A stretch of DNA of 16,870 bases from Ruminococcaceae bacterium UBA1320 (GCA_002306975.1 DBTI01000056.1:1149-18018), one strand, 5' to 3'. Positions 1 to 7,326 are shown, counted from the stretch's first letter. Numbers and translations: made by a program. The notes: generated by a model not told the origin, from the letters alone.

Positions 1-147
1 CCCGCCGCCGCCCGCCGCTATTCCGGCGCTCTGCGCTTTTATATCACCGGTGCCGGCCTCATTCATCAATTTATTGAAAATCACTTCCGCCATCGGGCTT
101 CGGCAGGTGTTGCCTGTGCAGACAAAAAGAACTGTTCTCATAATCAT
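1..147 (-). CDS. Low-molecular-weight protein phosphatase, YwlE-like (partial, 3' end outside window)
   Basis: The first 49 codons of a low-molecular-weight phosphatase are visible; the gene runs off the left edge. The N-terminus carries the P-loop CX5R signature, read as VCTGNTCRSPMAE, with nucleophile Cys10 and Arg16. These enzymes remove phosphate from phosphotyrosine or, in the YwlE subgroup, phosphoarginine, through a cysteinyl-phosphate intermediate in the cytosol. In YwlE the threonine four residues after the catalytic Cys helps set arginine specificity, and a threonine (Thr14) stands in that place here, so protein-arginine phosphatase is a reasonable guess. An ATG at 147 and a second at 141 are both possible starts; only a weak AGG precedes the first. 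It lies downstream of polA on the same strand, but a 200-base gap with a palindrome separates them, so co-transcription is uncertain. An arsenate reductase of the same fold cannot be excluded from this fragment. Confidence 0.85.
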   Translation of the reverse strand, partial: MIMRTVLFVCTGNTCRSPMAEVIFNKLMNEAGTGDIKAQSAGIAAGGGG

Positions 148-186
148 TGTACCTATCAATCAAATTTATCTAAAAAAGAAAATGAA

Positions 187-229
187 TTGTTTGTATTACT
201 CCCCGCCTCCGGCCGGGAGTAACACCCAC
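187..229. repeat. GC-rich palindromic element, copy 1
   Basis: The arms 193-203 and 215-225 pair over 10 of 11 positions around a GC-rich centre (CGCCTCCGGCC). The same core (CTCCCC-G-CTCCGG-CGGGAG) and the same flanks (ATTGTTT on the left, AACA-CC on the right) recur at 4003-4047. The match outside the hairpin arms marks it as a repeated element rather than two unrelated terminators. It may also act as a hairpin in the transcript beyond polA. The rest of the gap 148-348 holds a short palindrome directly after the polA stop (335-347) and AT-rich sequence with no gene. Confidence 0.6.
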
Positions 230-348
230 CTGTTTTCTTTTTTTAAAAATATAGCAATCAAAAAAATTCCGTGACACAAAGATGAAAGCTTATATAAATC
301 TATCGCAAGAATTGCTCACTGCAAGTGGCGAATTGCCCGCCGCGGGCG

Positions 349-2958
349 TTAGGATTTGGCGGCGTACCAGGAGATACCCTTGTGGATATCGGCTTCAAGT
401 TTCACATTGAGCTTCATCGCGCCTTCCATCTCTTCCTGAAGAATAACGCCTGCGCGCTCGGCTTCTTCGGTCGGCGCTTCAACAATCAGCTCATCGTGAA
501 CCTGTAAGATAAGGCGTGATCGCATGCCTTCTTTTTTGAGCCGGTCGTTTACTTTAATCATTGCGATCTTGATGATGTCGGCGGCTGTCCCCTGAATGGG
601 GGTATTGCGCGCCACACGCTCGCCGAAACTGCGCAGATTATGGTTACTTGAACTAAGCTCCGGCAGGCTGCGGCGGCGCCCCAGCAGTGTCTCGACATAG
701 CCTTTTTCATGCGCGTCCTTGATGACGCGCTCCATATATCCGCGAACACCCGAAAAGGTGTCGAGATACCCTTTGATATAGCTGTCGGCTTCCTTGACCG
801 AAACGCCGATATCCTGTGACAGTGAAAAAGCGCCGATGCCGTAAACAATGCCGAAATTAACCGCCTTTGCGCGCGAACGCATAAGCGGCGTAACCATACC
901 CAGCGGCATGTGGAACACCTGTGAAGCTGTAAGGGTGTGAATATCCTCATGGCTGTTGAAAGCGCCAAGCATCGCGCTGTCGTCGGCGACATGGGCGAGT
1001 ATGCGCAGTTCAATCTGTGAATAGTCCGCGTCGATAAGCACAAATCCGTCGGCAGGAATGAAAAACCGCCGCAGCTCGCGCCCCGCTTCGCTCCGAACCG
1101 GAATGTTCTGAAGATTCGGTTCGGTGGAGCTTATTCTGCCTGTGCGTGTTTCAACCTGATTAAAACTTGAATGAATCCGACCATCGGGTGCGATCACCTT
1201 TAAAAGCCCGTCGGTGTAGGTTGACTTCAGCTTTGAAAGCTGGCGATAGTCGAGCAGCAGCTCGATAATCGGATGATAACCGCGAAGCGCTTCAAGCACC
1301 TCCGCGTTTGTTGAAAACCCCGTTTTTGTTTTTTTCTTCGGCGGCAGCCCAAGCTTTACAAACAGCGCTTCGCCAAGCTGCTTTGTCGAATTTATGTTAA
1401 ACTCATAGCCTGTAATCTCATAAACTTCTTTTTGAATGCCGTCAAGCTTTGCTTCAAGCAAATTGCCATAGCTTGTAATGCCCCCGGCATCCACGCGAAA
1501 GCCCCAGGTTTCCATCTGCGCGAGCACACGGGCAAGCGGCAGCTCCACCTCATAATAAAGCTTTTCCTGCGCGTTTTCTTCCATTTTCTTTGCCATTGCA
1601 CCGCTCATGGCGTGAACCGCTGCTGCGTTCTTTGCGGCTGCACAAACGTCGTCAAGCAAACCGAACGGGCAGTCGATTGCAGGCGGCGTTACGCCCATCG
1701 TTCCGCAAAGGCGTGAGGGCTCATAAGACGACGCAAGCGGGTCGAGGACATAACCGGCAAGCAAGGTATCAAAGCCGTCGCCGCAAAGCTCATAGCCCGC
1801 TTTGAGGCATGCCGTGTGAACCGGTTTGATATCATGCGTTCGCTTTTTTATGCCGCTGTCTGTCATGAAAGCCCTGACAAAATCGTCATAGCCCTCTGTC
1901 CTTTCCGGCAGTGCAACGGTAATCTCATCATCAAAGGCAAAAGCAAGCGCTTCAACGCCGTCGCTTATGACTGCGCAAAAATCTGCCGCACCGCCCTTTT
2001 TGAGCCGTGACAGCAGCGCCTTTCCGTCTTCTGCGATTTGTACTTTCAGCGTTTTAACAGGCTCACCCGCTTCGGTCACTGCCTGTGTGCCCGAAAGCCC
2101 CATTTTCTCTATCATCTTGTAAAATTCAAGCCGTTTAAGCAGAGTATAAAGCCCCGCATTGTCCGGCGCTTTTATTCTCAGCCTGTTTATATCTGTTTCT
2201 ACAGGCGCGTCTGTGTGAATCTCCGCAAGTTCGCGGCTCATAAAGGCGTTATCCCGCCCCGTTTCAAGCTTGCCGCGAAGATTGTCACGTATATCAAGCG
2301 CCGATAAATCCTCGTAAATCTTATCAAGGGAGCCGTATTTTTGAATAAGGGTAAGAGCGGTTTTTTCGCCCACGCCCGCAACGCCGGGGATACGGTCTGA
2401 TGCGTCGCCCATAAGCGCCTTGACTTCGATAAGCTTTTTGGGTTCTATGCCATAGACCTCTTGAATTTTCTCTTTGTTATAAACCGTTGTTTCCGGCCGC
2501 CCGCCCTTTGTGCCCGCAAGCAAAACAATTGTCTTGTCGCTGACAAGCTGAAGACTGTCGCGATCGCCTGTTGCGATGACACATTCATCACCGCGCTCCG
2601 CGCAGATGTGCGCCTGTGTGCCAAGAATATCGTCGGCTTCAAAGCCCTCCGCTTCAAGGCGGACATATCCGAGCTTGTCAAGAAGTTCCTTTAAAACCGG
2701 CATCTGCATATGCAGCTCATCCGGCATCGGCTTGCGCCCCGCCTTATAGCCGTCGTACGCCTTATGCCTGAAGGTCGGCGCGGCAAGGTCAAATGCGACC
2801 GCGACGGAATCAGGCTTTGTCTCGTCAAGCAGCTTGTTCAGTATATTCATAAAGCCGTAAATGCCGTTAGTATATAAACCGTCGCTTGTCGTCAACTGCT
2901 TTATGCCGTAATAAGCGCGGTTGAGTATGCTGTTTCCGTCAATAACGAGAAGCTTCAT
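349..2958 (-). CDS. polA: DNA polymerase I
   Basis: This 869-residue family A polymerase fills gaps and removes RNA primers in replication and excision repair. The N-terminal 5'-3' exonuclease/FEN domain covers about residues 1-290, with acidic metal-site motifs such as EADDILG, TGDRDSLQLV and MGDASDRIPGV. The C-terminal polymerase domain has motif A DADYSQIELR (643-652, metal ligand D645 by comparison), motif B RSRAKAVNFGIVYG (694-707, with K698 and F702) and motif C QVHDELIVEA (819-828, with D822). The middle region, about 300-470, aligns in position with the proofreading 3'-5' exonuclease but lacks the DxE and other acidic exo motifs, so proofreading is probably absent, as in Bacillus and Thermus Pol I. 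AAGGAGA stands ten bases before the ATG. The start is 19 bases after the stop of the glycosylase gene, which implies a repair operon. Confidence 0.97.
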   Translation of the reverse strand: MKLLVIDGNSILNRAYYGIKQLTTSDGLYTNGIYGFMNILNKLLDETKPDSVAVAFDLAAPTFRHKAYDGYKAGRKPMPDELHMQMPVLKELLDKLGYVRLEAEGFEADDILGTQAHICAERGDECVIATGDRDSLQLVSDKTIVLLAGTKGGRPETTVYNKEKIQEVYGIEPKKLIEVKALMGDASDRIPGVAGVGEKTALTLIQKYGSLDKIYEDLSALDIRDNLRGKLETGRDNAFMSRELAEIHTDAPVETDINRLRIKAPDNAGLYTLLKRLEFYKMIEKMGLSGTQAVTEAGEPVKTLKVQIAEDGKALLSRLKKGGAADFCAVISDGVEALAFAFDDEITVALPERTEGYDDFVRAFMTDSGIKKRTHDIKPVHTACLKAGYELCGDGFDTLLAGYVLDPLASSYEPSRLCGTMGVTPPAIDCPFGLLDDVCAAAKNAAAVHAMSGAMAKKMEENAQEKLYYEVELPLARVLAQMETWGFRVDAGGITSYGNLLEAKLDGIQKEVYEITGYEFNINSTKQLGEALFVKLGLPPKKKTKTGFSTNAEVLEALRGYHPIIELLLDYRQLSKLKSTYTDGLLKVIAPDGRIHSSFNQVETRTGRISSTEPNLQNIPVRSEAGRELRRFFIPADGFVLIDADYSQIELRILAHVADDSAMLGAFNSHEDIHTLTASQVFHMPLGMVTPLMRSRAKAVNFGIVYGIGAFSLSQDIGVSVKEADSYIKGYLDTFSGVRGYMERVIKDAHEKGYVETLLGRRRSLPELSSSNHNLRSFGERVARNTPIQGTAADIIKIAMIKVNDRLKKEGMRSRLILQVHDELIVEAPTEEAERAGVILQEEMEGAMKLNVKLEADIHKGISWYAAKS

Positions 2959-2977
2959 TAAATTGAAATCTCCTTAA

Positions 2978-3811
2978 TTAAAACCCGCTGTCTTCACAGC
3001 AACGGGCGTAATGGAACAAAAACTGCTGTGCTATGCCGCCGTATTTGATGTATTCCTGTGGAAAACCGTCAGGGTAAAACCGCGCAAGCACGCGTTTTAT
3101 CCACACATCAACCGGAAATGCGTCAAGCCGCCCGCAGCCAAAAAGCAGCGCGCAGTCGGCCACCTTCGGCCCCACGCCTTTAATCTTCATAAGCGATTTT
3201 CGCGCGTCGTCTAGGGGCATTTCCGAAAGGGCGGCAAGGTCAACTTCACCGTCCACGACGCGGCGCGACGCGTCAAGGATATAACCGGCGCGAAACCCGC
3301 TGCGAAGCGGCGATAGTTCCTGCACCGAAAGGGGTGCCAGCCGCTCAGCGGGCGGGAAAGCGTGTTCGCCGTCTGCTATCAAGTCCCCGAAATTTTCACA
3401 AAGCCGCGACACAATGCCCTTAATGCGCGGAATATTGTTATTTTGCGATATGATAAAGGAGCAAAGCGCCTCCCACGGTTCCTGCCTCAAAATGCGTATT
3501 CCCGGGGCAAACTGGATCGCCGCCGCAAGCACCGGGTCGCCCGAAAGCTGCCCGCAAATTTTGTCATAGTCGCGGTCAAGGTTAAAATAGCCCTTAAGAA
3601 CCGCTTCAAAAGTGCATTCGTCGGCACCCTCAATGAAAAGGCCGCCTCCGTCTTTTTTTACGGTAAGCTTACGTCCGTAAGCAACGCCGCACCAGGCGCC
3701 GTCTTCCCGCTTATCCCAGCGAAAGCACTGACCGCAGTCAAACGTAACATCAGGGTCAAATGTGTTTGCGTCAAGCGTTATTGTATCTTTTTTAATAAGA
3801 CTGCTGTTCAT
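2978..3811 (-). CDS. 8-oxoguanine DNA glycosylase/AP lyase, OGG1 type
   Basis: This 277-residue HhH-GPD superfamily enzyme is expected to excise 8-oxoguanine opposite C and nick the abasic site, starting base excision repair. An OGG-like N-terminal domain, including the FDCGQCFRW motif, precedes the helical domain with the helix-hairpin-helix motif KIKGVGPKVADCALLFG. The catalytic lysine is K216 and the activating aspartate is D235 in FPVDVWIKR; their 19-residue spacing equals that of human OGG1 K249/D268. FIISQNNNIPRIKG is a family-typical segment. No C-terminal iron-sulphur Cys cluster is present, which argues against MutY/Nth. The gene is first in an operon with polA, so the enzyme creating the lesion gap is made with the polymerase that fills it. 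Its ribosome site is weak and its leader is about 120 bases. The family is often labelled DNA-3-methyladenine glycosylase 2 in automated annotation. Confidence 0.92.
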   Translation of the reverse strand: MNSSLIKKDTITLDANTFDPDVTFDCGQCFRWDKREDGAWCGVAYGRKLTVKKDGGGLFIEGADECTFEAVLKGYFNLDRDYDKICGQLSGDPVLAAAIQFAPGIRILRQEPWEALCSFIISQNNNIPRIKGIVSRLCENFGDLIADGEHAFPPAERLAPLSVQELSPLRSGFRAGYILDASRRVVDGEVDLAALSEMPLDDARKSLMKIKGVGPKVADCALLFGCGRLDAFPVDVWIKRVLARFYPDGFPQEYIKYGGIAQQFLFHYARCCEDSGF

Positions 3812-3941
3812 ATGTTCAGCTATATTCCCAATCCGCTGCCGGTGAAAAACAATGCAAAAGCCCGATTTGGCAGCTAAACAGGCATTGCGTTATGTGGCGG
3901 TTCGGTTGTTAATACCTCATCGCGAGAATCTATACAGATAT
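3812..3941 (-). other. Leader of the glycosylase-polA operon
   Basis: About 120 bases of probable 5' untranslated RNA separate the promoter from the glycosylase start. It contains an inverted pair CAATGC/GCATTG (3850-3855 and 3882-3887) with GCC/GGC inside, followed on the minus strand by a short T run. This could be a weak hairpin, but the loop is long and the pairing short. No known riboswitch class was recognised. Confidence 0.3.
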
Positions 3942-3970
3942 ATAATATAATTTTCATAGAAAATAGTCAA
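3942..3970 (-). promoter_or_regulatory. Sigma-A type promoter for glycosylase-polA
   Basis: On the minus strand TTGACT (3965-3970) is followed after 17 bases by TATTAT (3942-3947), close to the vegetative consensus with ideal spacing. Transcription would start near 3935 and run into the glycosylase and polA genes. Confidence 0.7.
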
Positions 3971-4002
3971 ATATAAGAGCCGTCTACAGTTCAAAAAATC
4001 CT

Positions 4003-4047
4003 GATTGTTTAGTTTCTCCCCCGTCTCCGGCGGGAGAGAAACATCCG
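4003..4047. repeat. GC-rich palindromic element, copy 2
   Basis: The arms 4012-4023 and 4031-4042 pair over 12 positions with one C-A mismatch, around the loop TCTCCGG. Core and flanks match the element at 187-229. It begins ten bases beyond the SIR2 stop codon and could end that transcript, although the T run on the minus strand lies several bases past the stem. Both copies sit just downstream of a minus-strand gene. Confidence 0.6.
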
Positions 4048-4056
4048 GTTTGAACT

Positions 4057-4902
4057 CTACCGATTAACCGACTGCGAAAGCTTTTCTAGTACGACACACA
4101 CGGAATCATGCCTTGCGTCGGGGTAGAAGATCGCTTCAATGCCCCGGATTTCCAACTCACGCTTTTTTTCTTCAAGCTTTTCTTTATCACAATCGAGAAT
4201 CGCGTAATGGTGTGCTCCAATTTGCAATACGCTCTGCAAAACATCCATTGTGCGGTCGCTGTTTAGGCTGCACCCTAGAAACAGCATGCTTTTGCTTTTA
4301 AAGCAGGCGCGCAGCCCTCTTGCCAGAGCGCCGTCGGTTCTATAGCAGCGGTCATACCGCTCTTTGGTCAGCACAAGGTTGCGGGCATGTGAGATATCGC
4401 CGTGAAATTTATAAAGGGTGGCGCTGTGTGGTTTTTGAAGCGCGCGGCACAGCAATCGCGCATTGCCCGGGTGCCCGATGTATCTGAACCTTTTGCCGTA
4501 AAGCTCATATACCCGCTCGAGTGCACGGTCAAAGTTTGTTGTGAGAACAAGCCCTTTAAAAAGCTCAGGCAGGATAAAAGCGGCCTGTGCTTTTATCTTC
4601 GGAACGAATTCAGGAGTATAAAGTTTTTTTGCGCAAAACGCTTTTTCAACATCCCGGCGAAAATCTTCCGTGCCCTTATTTTTTTCAAGCACAGAGGCGG
4701 CGCTTTCATAGTCGTGCTTTGCCATTGCCCCTTCAAACCCGCTTTTTTCGCCATCATCAAGAGCTTGAGCGGATTCTTTTAAAAAGCTGCTCCAGCAGGG
4801 GTAGGCAAAGGCAGACAGGCCCGCGCCGACAAAAGGCAGCACCGAATCAAAATTACGGCAAAGGTTATCGAAACAGCGTTTGTTGCCCGCGCTGTATTCC
4901 AT
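4057..4902 (-). CDS. Standalone SIR2-like (SIR2_2) domain protein, putative NADase
   Basis: This 281-residue protein has the Rossmann-type NAD-binding marks of SIR2-like domains: VGAGLS at 25-30, LTTNFD at 120-125, KFHGD at 165-169 and LFLGCSL at 207-213. N123 and H167 match the Asn and His needed for NAD cleavage in ThsA-type SIR2 domains. The tail, with HYAILD and then a charged helix ending in IEAIFYPD, is typical of the SIR2_2 family. Such domains deplete NAD in several anti-phage systems, usually fused or paired with a sensor; here the protein ends after the catalytic domain, with no SLOG, TPR, STAND or membrane segment. No zinc-binding Cys tetrad is visible, which argues against a protein deacetylase. 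No effector partner is recognisable next door. The ATG at 4902 is chosen because the upstream ATG meets a stop at once; its ribosome site is weak. An immune role is inferred, not shown. Confidence 0.8.
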   Translation of the reverse strand: MEYSAGNKRCFDNLCRNFDSVLPFVGAGLSAFAYPCWSSFLKESAQALDDGEKSGFEGAMAKHDYESAASVLEKNKGTEDFRRDVEKAFCAKKLYTPEFVPKIKAQAAFILPELFKGLVLTTNFDRALERVYELYGKRFRYIGHPGNARLLCRALQKPHSATLYKFHGDISHARNLVLTKERYDRCYRTDGALARGLRACFKSKSMLFLGCSLNSDRTMDVLQSVLQIGAHHYAILDCDKEKLEEKKRELEIRGIEAIFYPDARHDSVCVVLEKLSQSVNR

Positions 4903-4958
4903 TACTTCATCAAAGCTTATCCCCGCCGTTTTTCACACCGCCTGTCCTCTCGAATCAT

Positions 4959-4992
4959 TTACCAATATACCATATAACTGGTAATTAATCAA
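4959..4992 (-). promoter_or_regulatory. Promoter with overlapping operator-like dyad for the SIR2 gene
   Basis: On the minus strand TTGATT (4987-4992) stands 17 bases before TATATT (4964-4969). A 26-base imperfect dyad at 4959-4984, with outer arms TTACCA and TGGTAA and inner TATA boxes, covers the spacer and the -10 box. A repressor bound there would block the polymerase. No obvious cognate regulator is adjacent. Confidence 0.5.
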
Positions 4993-5005
4993 CTATAAAA
5001 CGAAA

Positions 5006-5052
5006 CATAAAGCGGCTCCCGTAAATTTTTCATTTACGAGAGCCGCTTTATG
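5006..5052. terminator. Long hairpin terminator after the small membrane protein gene
   Basis: The arms CATAAAGCGGCTC (5006-5018) and GAGCCGCTTTATG (5040-5052) pair perfectly, and CGTAAAT/ATTTACG continues the stem inside past one mismatch, giving a loop of about five bases. On the minus strand the stem is followed by TTTCGTTTTA. It begins 13 bases after the stop codon at 5066 and probably insulates the SIR2 gene. Confidence 0.8.
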
Positions 5053-5065
5053 TAACGAATAATGA

Positions 5066-5389
5066 TTAAAAGTTGAGATTTGCTATAGTATTCATTGCCA
5101 CTACAATGCCATAAATCCAAAACACAATTGAAGCAACTATGCCAACGATTGAAAGGATAAGACCGATAAGGGCGAATGTGCGCTTTTCAGATTTCAGACC
5201 CTTCACGCTCATTATGATACCGACGATACCGTCAGCAAGGCCAAGAATCGGAACAAGCCATGCAACAAGACCAACAAGGCCAAGAACGAAACCTGCGATA
5301 GCAAATTTCTTTTTCTTGTCATCCTGCTGCGGCTGCTCTACGACAGGTTCATTCTGCTGCCACGGTGTTTGCTGTTGCTGTTCATCCAT
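5066..5389 (-). CDS. Small two-segment membrane protein, DUF4190-like
   Basis: This is a 107-residue protein of unknown function. Residues 1-28 are hydrophilic and rich in Gln, Pro and Asp, ending in KKKK. Two long hydrophobic blocks follow: 29-62, which is Gly/Leu/Val rich and has a polar Asp in its middle so may form a hairpin or two helices, and 72-102. A short basic loop (KGLKSEKRT) joins them. The layout of a glycine-rich AIAGFVLG block, a basic turn and then an ALIGLILSIVGI block is that of DUF4190-type proteins, which are common in Gram-positive bacteria and have no settled role. GGGAGGG lies eight bases before the ATG. A -10 box is visible upstream at 5431-5436 (TATAAT on the minus strand) with no convincing -35. 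The gene has its own terminator, so it is probably a single-gene unit. Confidence 0.75.
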   Translation of the reverse strand: MDEQQQQTPWQQNEPVVEQPQQDDKKKKFAIAGFVLGLVGLVAWLVPILGLADGIVGIIMSVKGLKSEKRTFALIGLILSIVGIVASIVFWIYGIVVAMNTIANLNF

Positions 5390-5616
5390 TAAAAAAGCCC
5401 TCCCAAAAATAATTAATTACCCTTTCAATTATTATATCATTAGTTTCTTATTTAGTATATATTTTGAATATTATTTGTTCTCGATTTGTCAGATGTATAA
5501 ATAACTTGTTCAAAAGTTTGTATAACTCTAATCATAAAATTAGAAAGTCTATCGCAATTTCAAATAAAACGGTAACAAAGCGGCTCTGGCCTTGACTTTA
5601 TTGTAAAAGTGACTGA
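5390..5616. other. AT-rich intergenic stretch
   Basis: No gene is seen in this gap. It holds the TATAAT box (minus, 5431-5436) for the small membrane protein. At 5577-5587 it holds the 11-mer AAAGCGGCTCT, which is the inverse of a segment of the terminator at 5039-5049. The 11-mer may be the worn remnant of a terminator for the methyltransferase gene, because it lies 30 bases past that gene's stop. Confidence 0.45.
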
Positions 5617-6411
5617 TCAAACATCAAACGCCGGTGGTTCCCCCTTTTTGATCGCATAACAGATATATCCAGAGCCTAAGTCCATCCTGAAAAATGTTCT
5701 CTGAATCACGAAACACGGCGTTAAAAAAACGGGATTAGAAACGAATCGAAAAAGCCTATTCGATTTCCGAATAATGCCACTGGCTTCTGAAGAAGCTTTT
5801 TTGTCATTTACGTTTAAATTTTTCTCAACGATTAAATCTTTTTTTTCTTTGTTGAGCAAACGATCCAATACAATATTGAATGGGAACAGGTAACTCAATA
5901 CTTTTATGCTATAAAACCCATGTTCCCTCAACTTGTCTGTTATTTCCGTTCTCTCGTACCTCCGATAATGACCTGCCCATTGATCGCTGACACCCCATTT
6001 GCTCATTTTGGCCGGAACCGAAATAATCAGAAGTCCACCTGGTTTCAGATACTCTGCCCATTCCGACAGAGTTTTCCCATCTTCCTCCATGTGCTCAAGT
6101 ACTTCACAAGCGATAACGAAATCAAACTTTTCCAGCTTCAATTCATTCTTGTCTTTTAGCAGTTTGATATCAGTAATCCCTTTTTTCTGAATTCTGTTCA
6201 AGGCTTCCTGATATGCCATTTCCGAAAAATCATACCCCGCTACTTTTAATCCCAATTGATTATAAGTAATCAGCATGTCGCCTGCACCATATCCAATTTC
6301 AAGCAAAGTTTTGCTTTGCAGATGTTGTTTTTTTAAATAACGGATAATAACATTTTTTCTAAACAAATATCTGGGGGAAGGATACCAACCCCGTTCATTA
6401 TTTGTCTTCAT
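5617..6411 (-). CDS. Class I SAM-dependent methyltransferase
   Basis: This 264-residue cytosolic protein has a UbiG/Methyltransf_11-like Rossmann fold. Motif I is LLEIGYGAGD (36-45), which binds S-adenosylmethionine. GYDFSEMA follows as the acidic post-I loop, then FDFVIACEVLEHM and LKPGGLLIISVP. The segment GHYRRYERTEITDKLREHGF is typical of methyltransferases found in glycan and lipid pathways, but the substrate cannot be read from the sequence. The C-terminal ~80 residues include a hydrophobic stretch and a DLGSGYICYAIKK end. An ATG at 6411 is preferred over the TTG one codon earlier; GGGA lies eight bases before it. Codon use is visibly richer in A and T than in polA or spoIIE, which suggests recent transfer. 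No related pathway genes are adjacent. Confidence 0.85.
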   Translation of the reverse strand: MKTNNERGWYPSPRYLFRKNVIIRYLKKQHLQSKTLLEIGYGAGDMLITYNQLGLKVAGYDFSEMAYQEALNRIQKKGITDIKLLKDKNELKLEKFDFVIACEVLEHMEEDGKTLSEWAEYLKPGGLLIISVPAKMSKWGVSDQWAGHYRRYERTEITDKLREHGFYSIKVLSYLFPFNIVLDRLLNKEKKDLIVEKNLNVNDKKASSEASGIIRKSNRLFRFVSNPVFLTPCFVIQRTFFRMDLGSGYICYAIKKGEPPAFDV

Positions 6412-6654
6412 CAAATCAATCCCAGCCTTTTATTGTAATACACCAAGAAGTTCAGAATACTCTTATCCCACATAAACCAGCTTGCTTTTGATTATAGACT
6501 TAAACATTAATGGAAATACATATAATAATTATATTTTGTAAATCATCCTGCTATATTCCATCAGTCTGTCCAAAATTTTTCTCTACTTCTTAACCCAACC
6601 TTAAATATCATAGACCTGCCGCTGCGCGCATATAAATTTTGGGGAGGTGCTGCA
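6412..6654. promoter_or_regulatory. Divergent intergenic region between methyltransferase and amidase genes
   Basis: This AT-rich gap separates divergent genes and is where gene direction switches for the whole window. A 15-base palindrome made of two back-to-back -10 boxes (ATATAATAATTATAT, 6520-6534) could serve both sides. A further minus-strand TATAAT lies at 6491-6496 with a poor -35 17 bases away. On the plus side GGGGAGG (6641-6647) is the strong ribosome site of the amidase gene. Confidence 0.4.
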
Positions 6655-7269
6655 ATGGCGAAGACATATAGTTATAATGCGCTGCTCGGCAAGCTTTACG
6701 CACAGGCTTTCGCGCTTTACGACAATGTGCCGCGGGAACAACGGCTTTTTTATTACGCCCACGGGGAAAACTGTACGAATTTTATCAGTCAGTGCGTTTG
6801 GGCTGCCTATGGCGGCTGGATGCCGGGCTTCACCGAAAATGTTGTTGCAAAAAACGCCGCGCGCATTCTCTCGGATACGCGGCAGGTCAAAGGCATTTGG
6901 TACGGTTCAAGAAGCAACATAGGTTCAAACCGCTGGTGCCGTGTTGAAGAATTTTACAGTTATGTGACCGATTCCCGCAAGGCTTTCGGTCCGATGGCAA
7001 AAGAGATAACGCAGGGTGACTGGGAAAGTGTAGAGCCCTCTCTTATCCTAGAAGGGGATGTAGTGCAGCTTGTCGTGACAGACTACATCCCCGACCGCTT
7101 CGGTCACGGGCTTTATGTAACGCGGGCAGGGTCATCATGGGACGATATACTTATCTGCTGCAACACAGAAGACAGGCTGAGCGAGCCGATGGGCTGGTTT
7201 TCGCAGTTTCCGGATATCTATTCCAGAATGAGAGTTCTGAGGTTTTCAGACGCGGTTTTTAACAGCTGA
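6655..7269 (+). CDS. Amidase_6-type (papain-fold) domain protein without signal peptide
   Basis: This 204-residue protein matches the putative amidase domain family (Amidase_6). The core motif NCTNFISQC (39-47) corresponds to the family's DCTNFVSQ, with C40 as the likely nucleophile. FGHGLYVTRAG supplies the likely His (H151). The N-terminal part (YNALLGKLYAQAFALYDN) resembles the usual YNRxxAVxYAxxYA lead-in. Family members are thought to hydrolyse amide bonds, often in cell-wall or spore contexts, and many carry a secretion signal. None is seen here, so this one should act in the cytosol, in the forespore or mother cell, or on a non-wall substrate. GGGGAGG seven bases before the ATG fixes the start. 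A good terminator follows, so it is a single-gene unit. The substrate is unknown. Confidence 0.75.
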   Translation: MAKTYSYNALLGKLYAQAFALYDNVPREQRLFYYAHGENCTNFISQCVWAAYGGWMPGFTENVVAKNAARILSDTRQVKGIWYGSRSNIGSNRWCRVEEFYSYVTDSRKAFGPMAKEITQGDWESVEPSLILEGDVVQLVVTDYIPDRFGHGLYVTRAGSSWDDILICCNTEDRLSEPMGWFSQFPDIYSRMRVLRFSDAVFNS

Positions 7270-7297
7270 TTTAAAAAACAGAACAACTTTAATTTTT

Positions 7298-7326
7298 AAT
7301 GCCCGCATTTTTTCTGCGGGCATTTT
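7298..7326 (+). terminator. Intrinsic terminator of the amidase gene
   Basis: AATGCCCGCA (7298-7307) pairs perfectly with TGCGGGCATT (7315-7324) around a seven-base loop, and the stem runs into TTTT. It is 29 bases past the stop codon. Confidence 0.85.

Noticed and set aside
558..1043. Long open frame of 161 codons inside polA in another frame
   Set aside because: It lies wholly within a clear polA reading frame, has no recognisable domain, and reflects codon bias.
6464..6473. DnaA-box-like TTATCCCACA at the point where gene direction switches, suggesting a replication origin
   Set aside because: It has an extra C against TTATCCACA, no cluster of further boxes is seen, and neither dnaA nor dnaN is nearby.
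6618..6637. Sporulation sigma-E/K-like promoter (CATATAAATT) before the amidase gene
   Set aside because: Its start of transcription would fall inside the ribosome binding site, so it could not give a normally translated message.
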